This document shows, in pieces, positions 11,442 through 24,802 of a stretch of 64,000 nt of DNA. The stretch covers positions 10,455,328 to 10,519,327 of the forward strand of contig NC_039480.1 of NCBI RefSeq assembly GCF_003590095.1. The letters are read 5' to 3'. The notes under the pieces were generated by a model. That model did no database searches. It was not told the origin of the DNA and worked only from the letters and a program-made list of their open reading frames with translations. How positions within the stretch are numbered: position 1 is the first letter of the stretch; every line of letters begins with the position of its first letter. The translations under genes were made by a program, and so were the position numbers. The DNA comes from Trichoplusia ni. Taxonomy: Eukaryota > Arthropoda > Insecta > Lepidoptera > Noctuidae.

Positions 11442-11619
11442 AATGTCTTCTCGCTCTTTTTCGTGCCTAAAGTAAGTTATGTATTGCGTATACGTCAGGA
11501 GTTCCGCCGACATATTTACTTATTCGCTTACTTAAATCAAACTATAGTTAACTTCGATAAAAAATTATTGCCAAAAAGAACCAAAAAGCTTTTTGTACCC
11601 TATATAAGCATTCGTTACG

Positions 11620-14460
11620 AACTTTAACGTAAAGCTTAAATTTCGAACATCCTATGAATGTCTAGACTTCATACCACTCAAAGTTATCCCACAACGTTAA
11701 GCAAATAATGATGTCATCAAAAATTCAGCGAATGACTCAATAACTCCAGTTAATTGATTCTAAGGGATTCGAACACTTAAATTCAGACTGAATAGGACAA
11801 TAAATGAATGTTAGTTCTTATAAGTGGCCCCAATTTGTGGTGACAGGGAACCATAGATATTAATATCTTGAATGAAGTTCGCTAAAAGGCTAAGTATAAG
11901 TAATAGCAGTTTAAGTAGCGACTTGCCGGCGCTTGGTTTTACTACAGTTTGGATATCAAAGCAATTCGCATAATATACAAGTGATGTTACAAACGCATTG
12001 GAGCCACTTAGGTGCGGAGTTCCATTAAAGGATCAACATGATCACAATAATGTATCAACATGCACAAACGTGCGTAATATGTAAGTAGCACGTCCGGATA
12101 CCGTCATTCATATATTATATTCATTTGTATCAATCAAACTGTTCTGTTGTGAACTTTAATGAGATCAGCCTCTGCCGGTTTTATAAGCTTTATTGGACAT
12201 CAAAATACCAATTTTGAAGAAATAATCCAGATCATTCCTTCTTAAGGAGAGTACGTCTGTCTGAACTCTATCACAACCCTTTCCTTGTATTTTGATTTAA
12301 AATGTTTTTATTGTATTCCACAAGACAATGTTCCGACTATTATACAACAAAGTCAAATTTTCAGATGAAGTCGTGCTCTCTTTGCAATCCCATTTTGGCA
12401 AATCCGGTTCATTTCAAAGCCGACCTCCTAAAGATTTCCCTTATCTAAGTTCGTAAAGGTGGCAAAACAATGCCATTTAAGGTCATCTAAAGCAAAAACC
12501 CCCACAATAAAGATTAAAGCTTTAAAACGATTCCTTACCAGTTTCGTCATATTGGTGAGTGAGATGGTTCGTGTCGATACGGTCCGCGGCGGTGCCGGAG
12601 TCTGTACTCAACGCAGGGATGTTCACGTTTTATATCTGCGATGTTTGCCCTTTCCGCAGGTTGCTTCACCTTGCTCGTATTGTTGTTTAGGCGAGCCGGC
12701 GCAAATTACGAGAGGTCAGCTATGTATGATCTATAGTACTTGTCATAGTTATCGACGGTGCATGCTATTGCATTCTTGATTCCGAAAATTCTTTACAAAA
12801 CTTTTTCTTTTCTAAGCTTTCCATCCCAATTTTTTTATTGTAAAATATAGTACTCACCTCCTGAGGTATGTGAGCAGTAAGACGTTGGAGGGCGCGATTA
12901 AAAAACGCACACACAGCGTAGATTGTCTTTAGTTTTCCTCCCCCGTCCAGCGGCAATATATTTAAGAGAAGAAGGTTGTCATTACGAATGAACACTACAG
13001 GCAAATTAATCTTCTTCGTATTAGGGCCCATATTTTTTTATCCTTGATGTTTAAGTCCGCTATTGACCTTTAAAATTAACCCTGAACACTGAAAAGGAAG
13101 TTCACTTTAAGACGTTGGTTAATGACTTTCTGCCGCTATTTAGATCTTCATTCATAGAAACAGCTTAAGACTTAACAGCTACTTAAAACTGATTGCTGTT
13201 TTAGTATTCCAACAGCAACTTAAGTACTGTGACTAATGATTAATGCCCAGTCCCAGTATCCAAAGTCACATAAAACCCTGAATAATATTCAGACTAAATT
13301 GTCGATTTTATTGTAAAACTTTTTCTGAATCCAAATGAAACGCATCCACATTAAGCCCTAATTCGTTTAGTGGACTCTCTGCATAATAAAATGATCAGCA
13401 AATTATGAAACATAATTAGGTTTTAATATAAACAGTTTTAATCTAAAATCCAATTAATTTACTGGGCAATTATGTTCAGTGAGCGAAGTGCATAGAATTG
13501 TCGATTTATCAACGTCAAATGATAGAAGACCGAATAGAATTTGAAAATCATAATCTTGTTTGTGACCTATTGATGAACTAATGAACTAAAACTCGTTTGG
13601 AATGACACGTAATTTGATAGTTAAGTTGTGCGTGCATTCTAATTGAATGCGTGTGTGCTTTGCACAACAATGGTTTCAATCTAGAAGATTCTATCAATCA
13701 TTGTGTAAATATTATAAGCTTCGTTTCCTTTATACTTCTTAAAATAGTCAAACAATATAAATATTAATCCTGCCAAATTAAAAAAAGCTTAATGTTGCGT
13801 AGGAAAAAATATAATTCACAAATATTTGAAAGGTTAAGTAACATTTTAAATGAAGTTATATTCGGAGATAAGAATACGATTCTCGTGTGAGACGTCTCCC
13901 TAATAGTAATTACCTAAAGGTACATACTTTGCTTAATTAACCAGATTGTGGAAAACAAACGTGTCATCGGAAACTAAGCAACTTAATAGGATTTAGATAA
14001 CAAAGATAAAAACTAATGTGTAGCTTTATCTATATCCTGGTAGAGGAGGCATTAGTAAAACTAACAGGTTGGTAATAGATAAAATTGTTATGCTATGTTA
14101 ATACCTGGTATTATGTATGCGTAAAGCTGTGTCAAATGAGGAAAGAGCATTTATCATGACGAAGACATTTTACAAACCCATTAATTTGTAATTACTCAAT
14201 GTTAAGTTTGAATTCTTTGAGGAACATCTCAATAAATTTAATGAAATTGGAAAAAGATCCTACACCCTTCAACCTTCATCTTCCTAATTCTTAGATTTAA
14301 TTATGTGTATGTAATATATCTTACGTATTAGTATCATTTTCCTTAGTATGTAAATAAGTAAGTCTACATATTGCACTTTATGTATGATGTATAATTAGGA
14401 TTTTTTTTTATTTTTTTTATATTAGGATAATTTTCATGATTATATTATGACTTTTATTTA
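11620..14460. other. Gene-poor stretch upstream of cuticle gene 3
   Basis: Mostly AT-rich sequence without recognisable content. It holds the weak minus-strand exon candidate at 12858-13031 and a GC-richer patch at about 12550-12710 that is open on the plus strand but has no ATG-started, recognisable product. Confidence 0.4.
12858..13031 (-). CDS. Candidate first coding exon of an unknown gene (weak)
   Basis: On the minus strand an ATG at 13031 opens 58 codons that end exactly at CAG GAG|GTGAGT, a strong splice donor in phase 0 (G of GT at 12857). The peptide starts MGPNTKKINLPVVF and ends LTAHIPQE. I do not recognise it. There is no obvious acceptor upstream and no downstream exon that I can pair with it; it would have to splice past or into the region of cuticle gene 3. 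It may be chance. Confidence 0.2.
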
Positions 14461-14461
14461 T

Positions 14462-14580
14462 AGGTACACCTACCTCTTGATATCTCCGTATCACCCTATG
14501 GTTGGCTGGTAGAGAATGCCTCAGGCATTAAATCCGCCATTGTACAAACATTGTATAAAATTGTAAATAAATAAAAAGGC
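14462..14580 (+). repeat. Fragment of a LINE-like repeat 3' end
   Basis: Contains GGTTGGCTGGTAGAGAATGC, CTCAGGCATTAAATCCGCC and a run into TAAATAAATAAAAAGGC. This is the familiar tail of a dispersed moth retroelement; a shorter relative lies at 23185-23245. The family name is not certain. Confidence 0.55.
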
Positions 14581-14801
14581 AAAGAGACTTTCGCCTTGCA
14601 GTGGGATCTTTGGGCAGAAAATAAGAAAGAGTACAAGGAATTTCCGCAAGAAAATGCATACTAAACTGTCGGTCAAATCGCCGATGCACGTCATTAACTT
14701 TTTAATACAATTAACGACTTTTAAAAACCTACATGGAAAGCACGGGAGTAAATCAATAAATATTTAAAATTAATACTATTTATCTTTGCGGCACTATAAA
14801 A

Positions 14802-14957
14802 ATGGAAATCCTTCAATCGCTTTCTCTTATAACTTGTGGACTAAACATAATATTCCGCACACAACGCTGCGAGATGGCCCACCACGCCCCGTCTTACAAG
14901 GTGACGACGTACGCTGTATCAGATAGACCACCTTACAAGCACTACACGACTTTTTGA
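14802..14957 (+). CDS. Small ORF, 51 codons, unknown product (candidate)
   Basis: An ATG at 14802 opens a frame to TGA at 14955-14957. The first half is hydrophobic (MEILQSLSLITCGLNIIF), the second half begins MAHHAPSYKVTTYAVSD at 14874 and ends with a related block PPYKHYTTF. The second half is far more GC-rich than its surroundings, with a codon third-base pattern like the cuticle genes. TATAAAA at 14795-14801 sits directly before the first ATG, so a transcript from it would start later and would use the ATG at 14874 (27 codons). CAAG|GTGACG inside could also be a splice donor. No family recognised; could be a broken exon. Confidence 0.25.
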   Translation: MEILQSLSLITCGLNIIFRTQRCEMAHHAPSYKVTTYAVSDRPPYKHYTTF

Positions 14958-15127
14958 TAAAGTATATACCAGAAAAAACAAATGAACACATTCATAATAG
15001 AAACATCGGGCGAGAGCAAGTACGCTCTTTACAAATTGGTCACCCATTAATTTATGACTAACAACTTTCTTAACCTCGATATTAATTTTCATTATCAGTT
15101 GTTATAGCGCTAACAGATATCGTTACT

Positions 15128-15330
15128 TATAATATTATAAATGCGAAAATAACTCTGTCTGTCTGTCTGTTACGCTTTCACGTGTAAACTACTGAACTGA
15201 TTTTAATGAAATTTTGTACAGAGATAAAGTTGACCTTAAGAAAGAACATAGGATAGTTTTTATCCCGGACTTTTGAAGAGTTCTCTTGGAAACGCGATAT
15301 AACCAACCTCGACGCGGGCGAAAAGCTAGT
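15128..15330 (+). repeat. Short lepidopteran interspersed repeat with GTCT microsatellite
   Basis: Runs from AATATTATAAATGCGAAAAT through (GTCT)n, TACGCTTTCACGTGTAAAC and TTTTATCCCGGAC to CGACGCGGGCGAAAAGCTAGT. It shares the CTAGT end with the 2086-2335 family but has a different body. Classed here as a separate non-autonomous moth repeat, possibly Helitron-like. Confidence 0.75.
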
Positions 15331-18300
15331 AGATACATATTCTTTGAAATTTCAACTGTCTTCCTAAGACGCGTCTTGACTTATATCCTGGTGACAAATA
15401 GTCAGACAACTTCAGTAATAGGGAACCGTATTTTACTTTTCAGATACGAAACTAAGAGCTGATTCCTCCAGTTTCAGACGCGTACATTTCACTCCCATTG
15501 ATCGTATTGTGATATTACGTAAAATGCAGGACAATGGCGTTCCCAAGTTATCCCCTTATACCCTTCCATCCACGTCCAATCTGAGCCAGCTAACTTTTTA
15601 GAACACACAAATATTGTTTTAATTTTTAATTTATGATAGTTATCGAACATTAAACGTACGACTGAATATTATAAACGGTTAATATGAATACCAACTCTTT
15701 ATGTGTATTAATTTACAGATATCACCATTAATAGCAGCATTTGATTCTGAAGATTGAACAAGGTAATACATAAGCAATTACTTCACAACTTCGAGATTTA
15801 AGGAAACATCTCAATATCGGACAAAGGCCTCTTACTAGGACGAATTTACCATTCATATGTCCGCATAATTCGCAGTACGTGTACTGATGAACTTGGTCAT
15901 ACCGCAAGCTTAGCGGGTGTTTCTTAATCGTTTTATGACCAAAAAAGTACACTGCTAATCAAATTAGAGTACCGCTGTCCTTTACTAGTATATAGTGTGA
16001 GAAAAGGACGGCAATATTTTCATGAAAAAAGAATAAGTTTTTTTTTCAGCAAGTAACGGCTTTAGGTCTCATTAACTTTTGTTTTTTTTTCTAATGACGT
16101 ACGAATGAAAACGATGCCCATAGACTAAAATAAGTAGAGCACGACACAGGGTTTATGTTAGGGCGATAATCAAAGACAAAGTAAGTCATTCCTTAACACG
16201 TGTTAAAGAGACTATAAAATGAAATGTAGTAGGAATGTAAATAACTTGCGAATCTTTAAACAGTTTGGTCAGTACAATGTATGTATGTTTTATTAATAAA
16301 CAGTTACGTAAAACAGCGATTGTTGTTTTGTAGTATTACACGATATTAGGCTACTAGATTTATCCTTGATAAGCCTTGATTGTTATAAAGGGAGTGATAT
16401 ATCTTCGAACGTATAAAAATCACGTGTCACTTTGTTTGATCGAAATCCTCCGAAACGGCTTGTGCCATAATATTTTTATGGATGTATTTTCCTCAAACTA
16501 TTTAATGATTCTATGATTTTGTCCTTAGGTTGAGAAGAATTAAAAAGTGCCCACTTTTCAAACGCTTCTATTGTAGCAGTTTCAAATGTTTGTGCCAACA
16601 ACGTTAACTTAAGATACTGATAAAACAGTCAAAATCAAAATGTTTTTTTATTTTTTATACAGGAGCTTAAACGTTATTACAGAAGTCGTGTTTCAAAATT
16701 CCAAAACTCCATTGGTTACTATTAATAACAAAAATGATCCAAGGTTACAAAACAAAGCAACTCTCCAAAAAATCATGACACTTAAATCGCTTTAGCCTAT
16801 ACAGTGCTCGGTGCACGTACAATCAAATCGATCGTTTGTGCCGAAACAATGATACGAAACTGAATGTCATCCATACCGTAATTGAATATTAAAACAACAG
16901 GTCTACAAAAGTAGAGGAAATCACGATGAAGCCTAACAGTCTAACATCTTAATCATAAGAGCAAAACCGTTCACAAAGGATCGATTACCTTTAGCGGAAC
17001 GAATTGTCGAATCACATGTCGAGAGCTGAATTCAAAACGCAATATTAATGCGAGGCTCATGCCAACGATTTGGATCTCGTATAATTTAACATTCGCTGAA
17101 TATTTGCGCTCGTTTGTTTATAGGTGTTTATCCTTATCGTGTAATGGAATGTGAATCTATACGGATACTGAGTCTAGTGCGGGGATTATGGTTTGTGTTA
17201 TGTGTATGCCTTTATCTAGATGCTGAAATGCATCGTCCTTAAACGGTTTTGTAGTTAGATGTTGTTTCTTATAGCACCTTTTAACTTTTAAAGAAGTATT
17301 TATACACCTACAACCGTCAGTCTAAAAGCTAAAGAGTTATATAGTAATACAATTTCGACACTCGACCCTTCCTAAACCCTGAACTCTACAAACTAAACCT
17401 ACTGGAAATCCTCCTTATCCTTTTTTTCTGTGTACGAATACTTGAAAATTTTTTGGCCTTGTTCCGCTATTTCTTTATACAGGAAAAAATCACCTGCTAA
17501 GCTTACTCCAGCGTAGCTCAATAACACGACAAGCCAGTTTTAGCTAGACATTTTCAGGACTAAAACAAAAGATTACTGTCAACAATAGATACTTCATACC
17601 GCTATCAAATTCTATAGAACTGAGGCTGTCATATCATCAATACATTGTTGTCAATACCCGAGTATTATGTTTGCCAACAATAACATACTATCTTTCTTCG
17701 CATCAACTAACATAAGATCTCTGTGATTCTACTTATAAGGTAGTCTTGGTATCACTATGGTATTTATGTCGAAGTATACATTCAAGAGGGGAAGAGAAGA
17801 AAGCAATATTTCCTCAAAGTCTATTGTTGTATGAATCACTCAAATGTATTGAATTGACGAGTCAAATCCGCCGAAAAGCAATGTCATTAAATACCAGTAT
17901 CACTTAAAAAAGCAATGTCATTTCCTAATGTGTAATTAGAAATAATAAGTAAGTAATGCTTGTAAAAATGATCAGAAGGACCACTCTCCTGTGCAAGCAA
18001 GGAGGTTCTAATATTTAATGTGTAAAATTAAACAAATGAATGTTCACAGAGTTCATACGCATGTACATACATTTATTTCTACTTTATTTTGATGGTGATT
18101 TATGTTAAATGTTAAAATGAATGAAAGTGACAATCGATGATACGTGACTTATCATAAAGAAATGTCATTTACATACAAAGTAAGCGATAGAAATTTCTCT
18201 TGGCCCAGAGAGTAGAACATATTGGCATGTAACACAAGTTTGTTTTTATATACTATGCGTTTTTTTTACGACTCCAGTATAAAGGAGTTTATTCCTTGTG

Positions 18301-20760
18301 TTGGGTAAGATACAACAGACATTCAATTCACAATTAAACTAATCGCTCAACTAATAAAAATGTTATTACTATTGCAGAAGTAAAGTAGAAAAATTATTGG
18401 TAATAGCGTAGTGTTGTAGATTTGACTGGTATTTGTGCTTCTTTAGTGTACATTGCCTCCAGAAAACCTTTAGTTATGAATGAAAACAATGCTTTTAATA
18501 TGCTTTCTTACATAATATGGGTGGTCTTACGCTCCGGTACACTCCGAAGCAACATTTTCCCTATTGTCTTGCGATAAATTCACTACGCTAGCGCAAAAAA
18601 ATATCATAAAGAGGAATTTCTTTTATACGGATTTTTCGAAAGACAAATTCTGCTTGCTCTTACTTTGAGTATTGCTCCTATAATCGGGACCGCCTCATTA
18701 AGTACTTACCAGAGACAAATCGACAACATGTATAACCTTCAGCTCGGATTTATTTAACTTTCTACCTAAAAATGTGCAGACCTTGAATTTCAACAATAAG
18801 AAAAAAAAATGATTTTTGTGAATGTTATGCAATTAAAATTGAGGAAGCTTCATATAGTTCGTAGTTCTATCTGTCATCGTGATTCACAGACATGTAAACA
18901 TACATTAGTATAAGGTAAACCAAAACAAACAGAGGTTACCAACTTACGAAGTCTTATCGTATAGTCGGCCACATAAGTAGCAACGCTGATCAAAATATTG
19001 TGAGAGCTTTTGTATAGGGAACACAGTTGATAACGTAATTCATTGTTATCATTAAGCTGCGCTCGACGTTACATCGTTGTTGATTCGTACATTCAGGCAC
19101 TTTGCCAAAGCTAAACAACTAGGTAATAAAATAAAATTGCTAATCGGCCAGTGTCTGTGTGTGGAAGTTTTCTCGCCGGTCAACTGTGACGCACAACGTT
19201 CGAGTAACGGTATTGTTCGGGAAAAACAAATCCGTCGTGAGTTTGTGATCTGTGCATGGCTTACTAAGGTTGTATTGTTTTTAACAGACACACAGATACA
19301 CGATGTCTTTCTGATCGATCATTCTTAGAATGGATTCTAGATTTCAAATGTAAAATAAACAGTCATATTTTACTGTTTTCTTGAATGATGAGGAACTATG
19401 CGATTTTCCATCAGGTCAGGTCTTTTAGTTACTTAATGAAAATAAAAGCGATAGCGCTTTTAGCTCTCGTATCAAAAAGAGAAAAGAATGGTCTTCGACA
19501 TAATAAAGAAATCTTTTGCAAATAATATTCCTCAATTGAAACGTTACAGAAAAAGGAATAACCCTGCATGTACGGAAATAAAATTATTGTCAAAATTTCA
19601 AGGGATTAAATGTTCTGCAAGAAACATATTATTATTTTTCAAATTTTGGATTCACTCCACTGTTTTGGTCTGAAAGTTGAAATAGGTAAAATTTCCTAAG
19701 CATCTATAAAAAACCATTCAATAGAAAAAACATCCGTTTTTCTTCACAACACAAATGTGTGCACGCCGTATAACTTAAGGAAATAGTTTTTCATCTCGAA
19801 TTACTTAAACGTGGCGACAAGCCATTCCATTTCCACCCACTCGCCATTAACGCAGGAACTAACACTTAATAGGCTATAAGCTGCAACAAGAGTACCGCAA
19901 GTAAAGGCCTAGTTAAGTAACTGCATTTGGAGATTGAATTAAATTCGTTGATAGTTTTCTCTGTGTTAAACTTCAATTGACAATCTTGTGGAAATAAACT
20001 GGTTTGGCAACATAAGTACTACATCTATATCTGTCTTTGTAAAGCCCTTTTCAGACTATGCTACAATATGGGAAATCCTTTTTCCATGTTTAAACATGGT
20101 TGAATGCAGTCGGATGAAATCCTATGTGTCAATCCAAGGTATCTGCTAACTCATCATATTTTGTGAATCCGTTTGAGAGTGAAGAAGTACAAAAGTTTTT
20201 CACAAACTGTTGTATAATAATGTTAGTGTGATATTGTAATCAGAAACATTTTCGCAACTCAATCCAATCTATGCCAAACATAAGGTTTCATGTAGTGCTC
20301 CACATCTGCTCAAAAGATAGAAAAAAACGAGGCAAAAAGAATTGTCACTAGCATTTATGAAAAATCTCAGTTCTTTTTCATAACAGCAAACGCATACCTT
20401 ATGAATAATTTCCTCGTCTACAAACAATGGTTAATGATCAATCATAGTTTAGAAGGACTACAAAAAGATAAGATCATTTATCTTTTCTCATTATTATTTT
20501 AATTCGTTTCTGGTAATTGATTCCTTAGTACTTAGTTACTTTTTAAATTTATATGTTGTCATGATTTGTATATATGGCTATCTACAGCTTTTTTTGTGAA
20601 GAAGATAAATTCACCAAAATAAAAAACTGCACAGAAGATACAGTAGGTAGGTAGGATGTATAGGTATTGTTCCAAATGTACAGTAATTTTGTTATTGTAA
20701 ATACACCTACTCTCCTACGTTCATAGTACTTAGTACCTGTAAACATTTATCCAATAGTTG
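15331..20760. other. Gene-poor stretch
   Basis: AT-rich. A few frames are open on both strands near 19050-19330, where base composition is more balanced, but none has a recognisable product or clear splice sites. A 16-bp perfect palindrome, CCATGTTTAAACATGG, lies at 20094-20109. No RNA gene seen. Confidence 0.4.
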
Positions 20761-20860
20761 TTGGCAGCACGACGCCGACACGCTGTCCAGTGGGAGCGAG
20801 CGACGACCTTCGGCCCACTGCGCCGGCGCACATCCCTACTACCGCCGACCCAATTTGATT
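20737..20860. promoter_or_regulatory. GC-rich islet, possible minus-strand first exon
   Basis: Positions 20768-20860 are rich in CpG (ACGACGCCGACACG, GCGCCGGCGCAC) in a strongly AT-rich setting. On the minus strand the islet is followed by TTTACAG|GTACTAAG with the exon ending at 20737, a fair splice donor. This fits a promoter with an untranslated first exon, but nothing downstream confirms it. Confidence 0.25.
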
Positions 20861-21766
20861 CCTCGAAATTACACGTCAATTCGTTTTGTGCTCCCCGCTA
20901 AAATATTGCGAAGACACATTTAGCGCTTTGAAGATATGCCATATTTTCTACTAAATCTGTCACAATTGACCAACGTCCTGTGATGAAAATGCACTTGATG
21001 CACAAAATTAGGAACAGAACAATTACTGCTATACACCGAGTACGTTAATGTTGTTTTTAGCTAAGATACGGGACTGTCATTAGAAGAAAGGGTTCAGCAC
21101 ATCAGCTACAAAATTCTAACCCTATCGATGTATCAACATCTAAAAATCGATACAAAGCGAAGCCCAAACCTATCTGCAGTTGCCAAACCAGGTTTGTTGA
21201 ATCACTATTAATACGTGAAAATTACGACAGAAATTGCAACATAACTATAACGTTCCTATATTTTCAAAATAACGGTTCCCCAGAACTTCTTCTGAATTCT
21301 CAAATTAAAAGATTTCTGTCATTTCTTTGGACAATGTTCAACAGAAGTTCATTTTAGATAGATTGTAAGAGATTCTGTCGATACAGAATTTTCTTTAAAA
21401 TCCCAATATTATTAAACAAAATAAAACACACAGTCTACCATGAACTAGCCACTTGAGGCAGAACTAAATAATATTTAGATAAACTTGTAAATGTTATTCT
21501 CCTTAAAGCTGTCTGTCTGTCGGCGTGGACTGCTTACCATCAGCGCTGGAACACGTCGCTATCTTCGACATTACGATAAACATGATTCATGATGTACAGT
21601 CGTCATAATACCACACTATTTTGGAACTAAAACCTTTTAACTGGGCTAGTTATATACTCATCATACTGAAACTGCGCATGTAAACTTTTCATGTAGTTTT
21701 CTTTCAACGACTTTTGTTTTGCGCTTTCACATTTTAACTTATATGTACAAAACATTCAGACTCATT

Positions 21767-21815
21767 ACAAGGATTTGTGTGATCTATGATGTCTATAGAT
21801 CACACAAATGCTTGT
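21767..21815. repeat. Perfect inverted repeat (hairpin-forming)
   Basis: Arms ATTTGTGTGATCTAT (21773-21787) and its reverse complement (21795-21809) around 7 bases; both arms extend 6 further bases with one mismatch, to 21767 and 21815. Possible foldback element tip or cruciform site. Confidence 0.8.
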
Positions 21816-22368
21816 CGTTTGTGCTTGCAAGACATCACCCATACTTGAATTACCATTCGGCCATCCGTGCAGTCAACTTTTACTAGTAAGTTTAATAGTA
21901 ATTATCAAATCGGGTTTTATATAAATACACATAAAGTTTACTCAATCATGCAAACACACAACATATTACGTGATTGTCGGCTTCTTTAGGACTCCTATCG
22001 AAAGGATAAAAACAGAACTCTGTACCTGAGGCACCGTTGTCTGACAGCCTGTCCGTCCGCCAGTTAGATGGCGGATTTTAATTAATTTCATCTGAGATGA
22101 AATTTTCATAGATGAAGTACGGGTATATCATAAATTTGACCATTTTTTGCAAGTAGATTTCCGTACAGAAGCCTCAATGTCGTGGTTCGTTTTGCCGTGT
22201 TTTTTGACATGCACATTGCACATGTTTGTAAATTCGTAGCAGATATAACGCTTTTGGGTTCTTCCTTGAATATAAAGTGGTGCAATCCCAAATATGGTGG
22301 AGAAGTGGGCTTCCAGTTCTCAGGACTTACTATATTATGTTACGTTCTCACTTTTTTTATATGAATGA

Positions 22369-22590
22369 CTAGCTGTTCCCCGCGACTTCGTCCGAGTGGT
22401 TAGAAGATATAAGTTATGATTTATACCGGCCCTGTTTTTTCCACATTTTCCATTGTATTTTCTCTCCTATTAGTCGCAGCGTCGCAGCACACAAAAATAT
22501 TTTTTCAATTTGAACTAATAGTTCCTGAGATTAGCGCGTTCAAACAAACAAACAAAGAAACAAACTCTTCAGCTTTATATATTAGTATAG
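22369..22590 (-). repeat. Short lepidopteran interspersed repeat, copy C (reversed)
   Basis: Reverse complement of the 2086-2335 family: starts CTAGCTGTTCCCCGCGACTT, includes the CAAACAAACAAAGAAACAAAC tract read as GTTTG on the other strand, and ends AGCTTTATATATTAGTATA. Confidence 0.8.
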
Positions 22591-23184
22591 ATTAATTACT
22601 TTATTTATTTACTCGCGAAATATGCCAATTTGAGGGATGAGCATGGCACGTAGGCACACGGTTAACAAGAAAAGTGGTGATCTACCTAGTCTGTTAATTA
22701 CATTACTCGCTATTTTCAGGGATACCTAAATCACTGTAAAGACAACCAACCGATTCGATTCCGAAATAAAACACTCTCGAACTTAGAAACTACAAAAGCG
22801 TAGAAACAAATGTCAAACGTAAGTATGTAAATCTTAGCTTTATTCTCGATAAGCCATACTCACTGTATACACACATATACCTATACAGTTAGTAGTTGTA
22901 TATCTGTGTTTCCAGGCTCATGCTTCCCACAGCCCTGCCCTAATCGGATCCCGCCTCTATTACTGCGTATAAACCTTTTTACATAATAGGGTTATAGCGC
23001 TTTTAAGGGGATCTTGCAACAAGTCTCTCCAGTTCTTGAAAAGATTATGTAGAGCAAACAGGTGTATGAATTTAAACACACAATACAAGTAGAAATCGTT
23101 TTGTGTATAAAAACTTTTATTAGAAGAATTACATTAATTCATCTGATTTTATGACTTTTATATTTATGCACCTACTTTTTGTTA

Positions 23185-23245
23185 TCTTTGCATTGCTTTT
23201 TGGTTGTCTAATAGAGAATGCCTCAGGCATGAGGTATAAGGAGTG
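23185..23245 (+). repeat. Short fragment related to the 14462 repeat
   Basis: TTTTGGTTGTCTAATAGAGAATGCCTCAGGCAT is close to GGTTGGCTGGTAGAGAATGCCTCAGGCAT at about 14500. Too short to classify further. Confidence 0.45.
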
Positions 23246-24753
23246 AGAATAAAAAAAATATTGGAACAATATCAACACATGCTAGTCATTCCCTTGTATT
23301 CAATAAAGTACATAAAACAGATGTTTATTAAAGTAAAACGAAAATAATATTTGAGTATCCATGAACTCCACAATAACCAATACTACAAACTTTCCACACG
23401 TAACATGCCACACATGTACAAGGAGTATCAATAAATGGACGTTATAGTGAGCGTACCGCGTACAGGCGCACCGGGCTTTTTGGCCCGACGCCAATAAAAC
23501 AATCAGCCATAACGAATTAAAGTACATAAACACACGTTGAATTTATTGAAACCCATCCAGCCCCGCTTTTTTATATCCAGGTCTTATTTCATTTAATGTA
23601 TTAATTTCGCATGTTTGTTTGATCTCAACATGTACTTGCCAATACTTACTATTTGTTATTAATTATACGTTACAGACCAGAAGCGGTTTTAATCTTTACT
23701 GATAATTTAAACATATTGACATTTAAGTTATTGGTCTTGGACGTAGTTTACATGTCAATACAGTCAGGTACTATTTTATTAAGATTTCTTTATTGACATT
23801 GAGTTCACAGCTTTTTCAATGTCATGTTTGTTGATTAAACAAATGATGAAATATAACAATTTCCAGGAGCGTGAGAACTAACATTGTGTCGACGGGTGAT
23901 TTTTACACGTTAAAGATTTATAATCAATATTAGCGGAAAGAAACGTTTACAAAACTAGTCGATATTTATTCTTTACTCTTTCACGGTATATTTCCTTTAA
24001 TTGTTTAAAAAATATCATGTTTAAAATAAAAGCATTTTTTTCCTCTGAACAACCGTGTTTCAAAATTAAGGTAATCGTAAGGTTGTGATGCGTTTCAATC
24101 AAGCAAAATATGTAGCTGTATTTCCAGCAATATCGGTTATATAAACATGCAATCTGAATTATTATAAACATTATTTAAACAACTTATACTTACTTATTTA
24201 GAAAAGCCTTGTTTATTGTGCTTACTCAATACTAAATCTTGTATTACGCACCGGGAAATACCTTTGTTTATAAAATGTCTTGAATCATTATTATCTACGG
24301 TAAACCAAACGTACACGCAGTTATATTTTTTTTTATTAAAAAGAAAGCTTGTACACGACTTGTGAATGTATTGCAAATAAAATTTTACGCAATTTAAACG
24401 TTACGCTAACGCTCGTGCTTTTCTCTTCTAGTCCGAAGGCAAGAAAAACAATGTCTAGATCGAAATGTACCAAATTGTTTCTAACAAAAAGTTGAAGGGA
24501 AGCTTATCCCTTAATAATATTGATAACATTACATACAACCCTATCGTAACTGTCAAAGCTTTTTACAACACATGACAAGTTACAAAGGAACAATGAGCGA
24601 TGATAACAGTGTGATCGTGGTCGTGGTCACCTTGACACGGCGGGCGTTTAACGTTTTGACGTTTTAGCGCCTTGCCTCAGCAAAATTGATATAACAACCC
24701 GTGAAAATTACAGAGGGCCTACTAACGCCTCTTTTAGTAATATCAGTGTACGT

Positions 24754-24802
24754 GTGGAAGCGTGACGGCTCTACACAGTGTAGAGCGGCTTCTCTCTTCC
24801 AC
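24754..24802. repeat. Nested palindrome
   Basis: The inner part GCTCTACACAGTGTAGAGC (24768-24786) is a perfect 19-bp palindrome about a central A. It is flanked by GTGGAAG (24754-24760) and CTTCCAC (24796-24802), which also pair. Confidence 0.8.

Noticed and set aside
12459..12779. 106-codon plus-strand frame
   Set aside because: Opens with GTG, has no domain, and a GTGAGT donor and CAG acceptor inside it give no better product.
15810..15870. GGACAAAGGCCTCTTACTAGG, like a LINE 3' fragment
   Set aside because: Too short and worn to delimit or classify.
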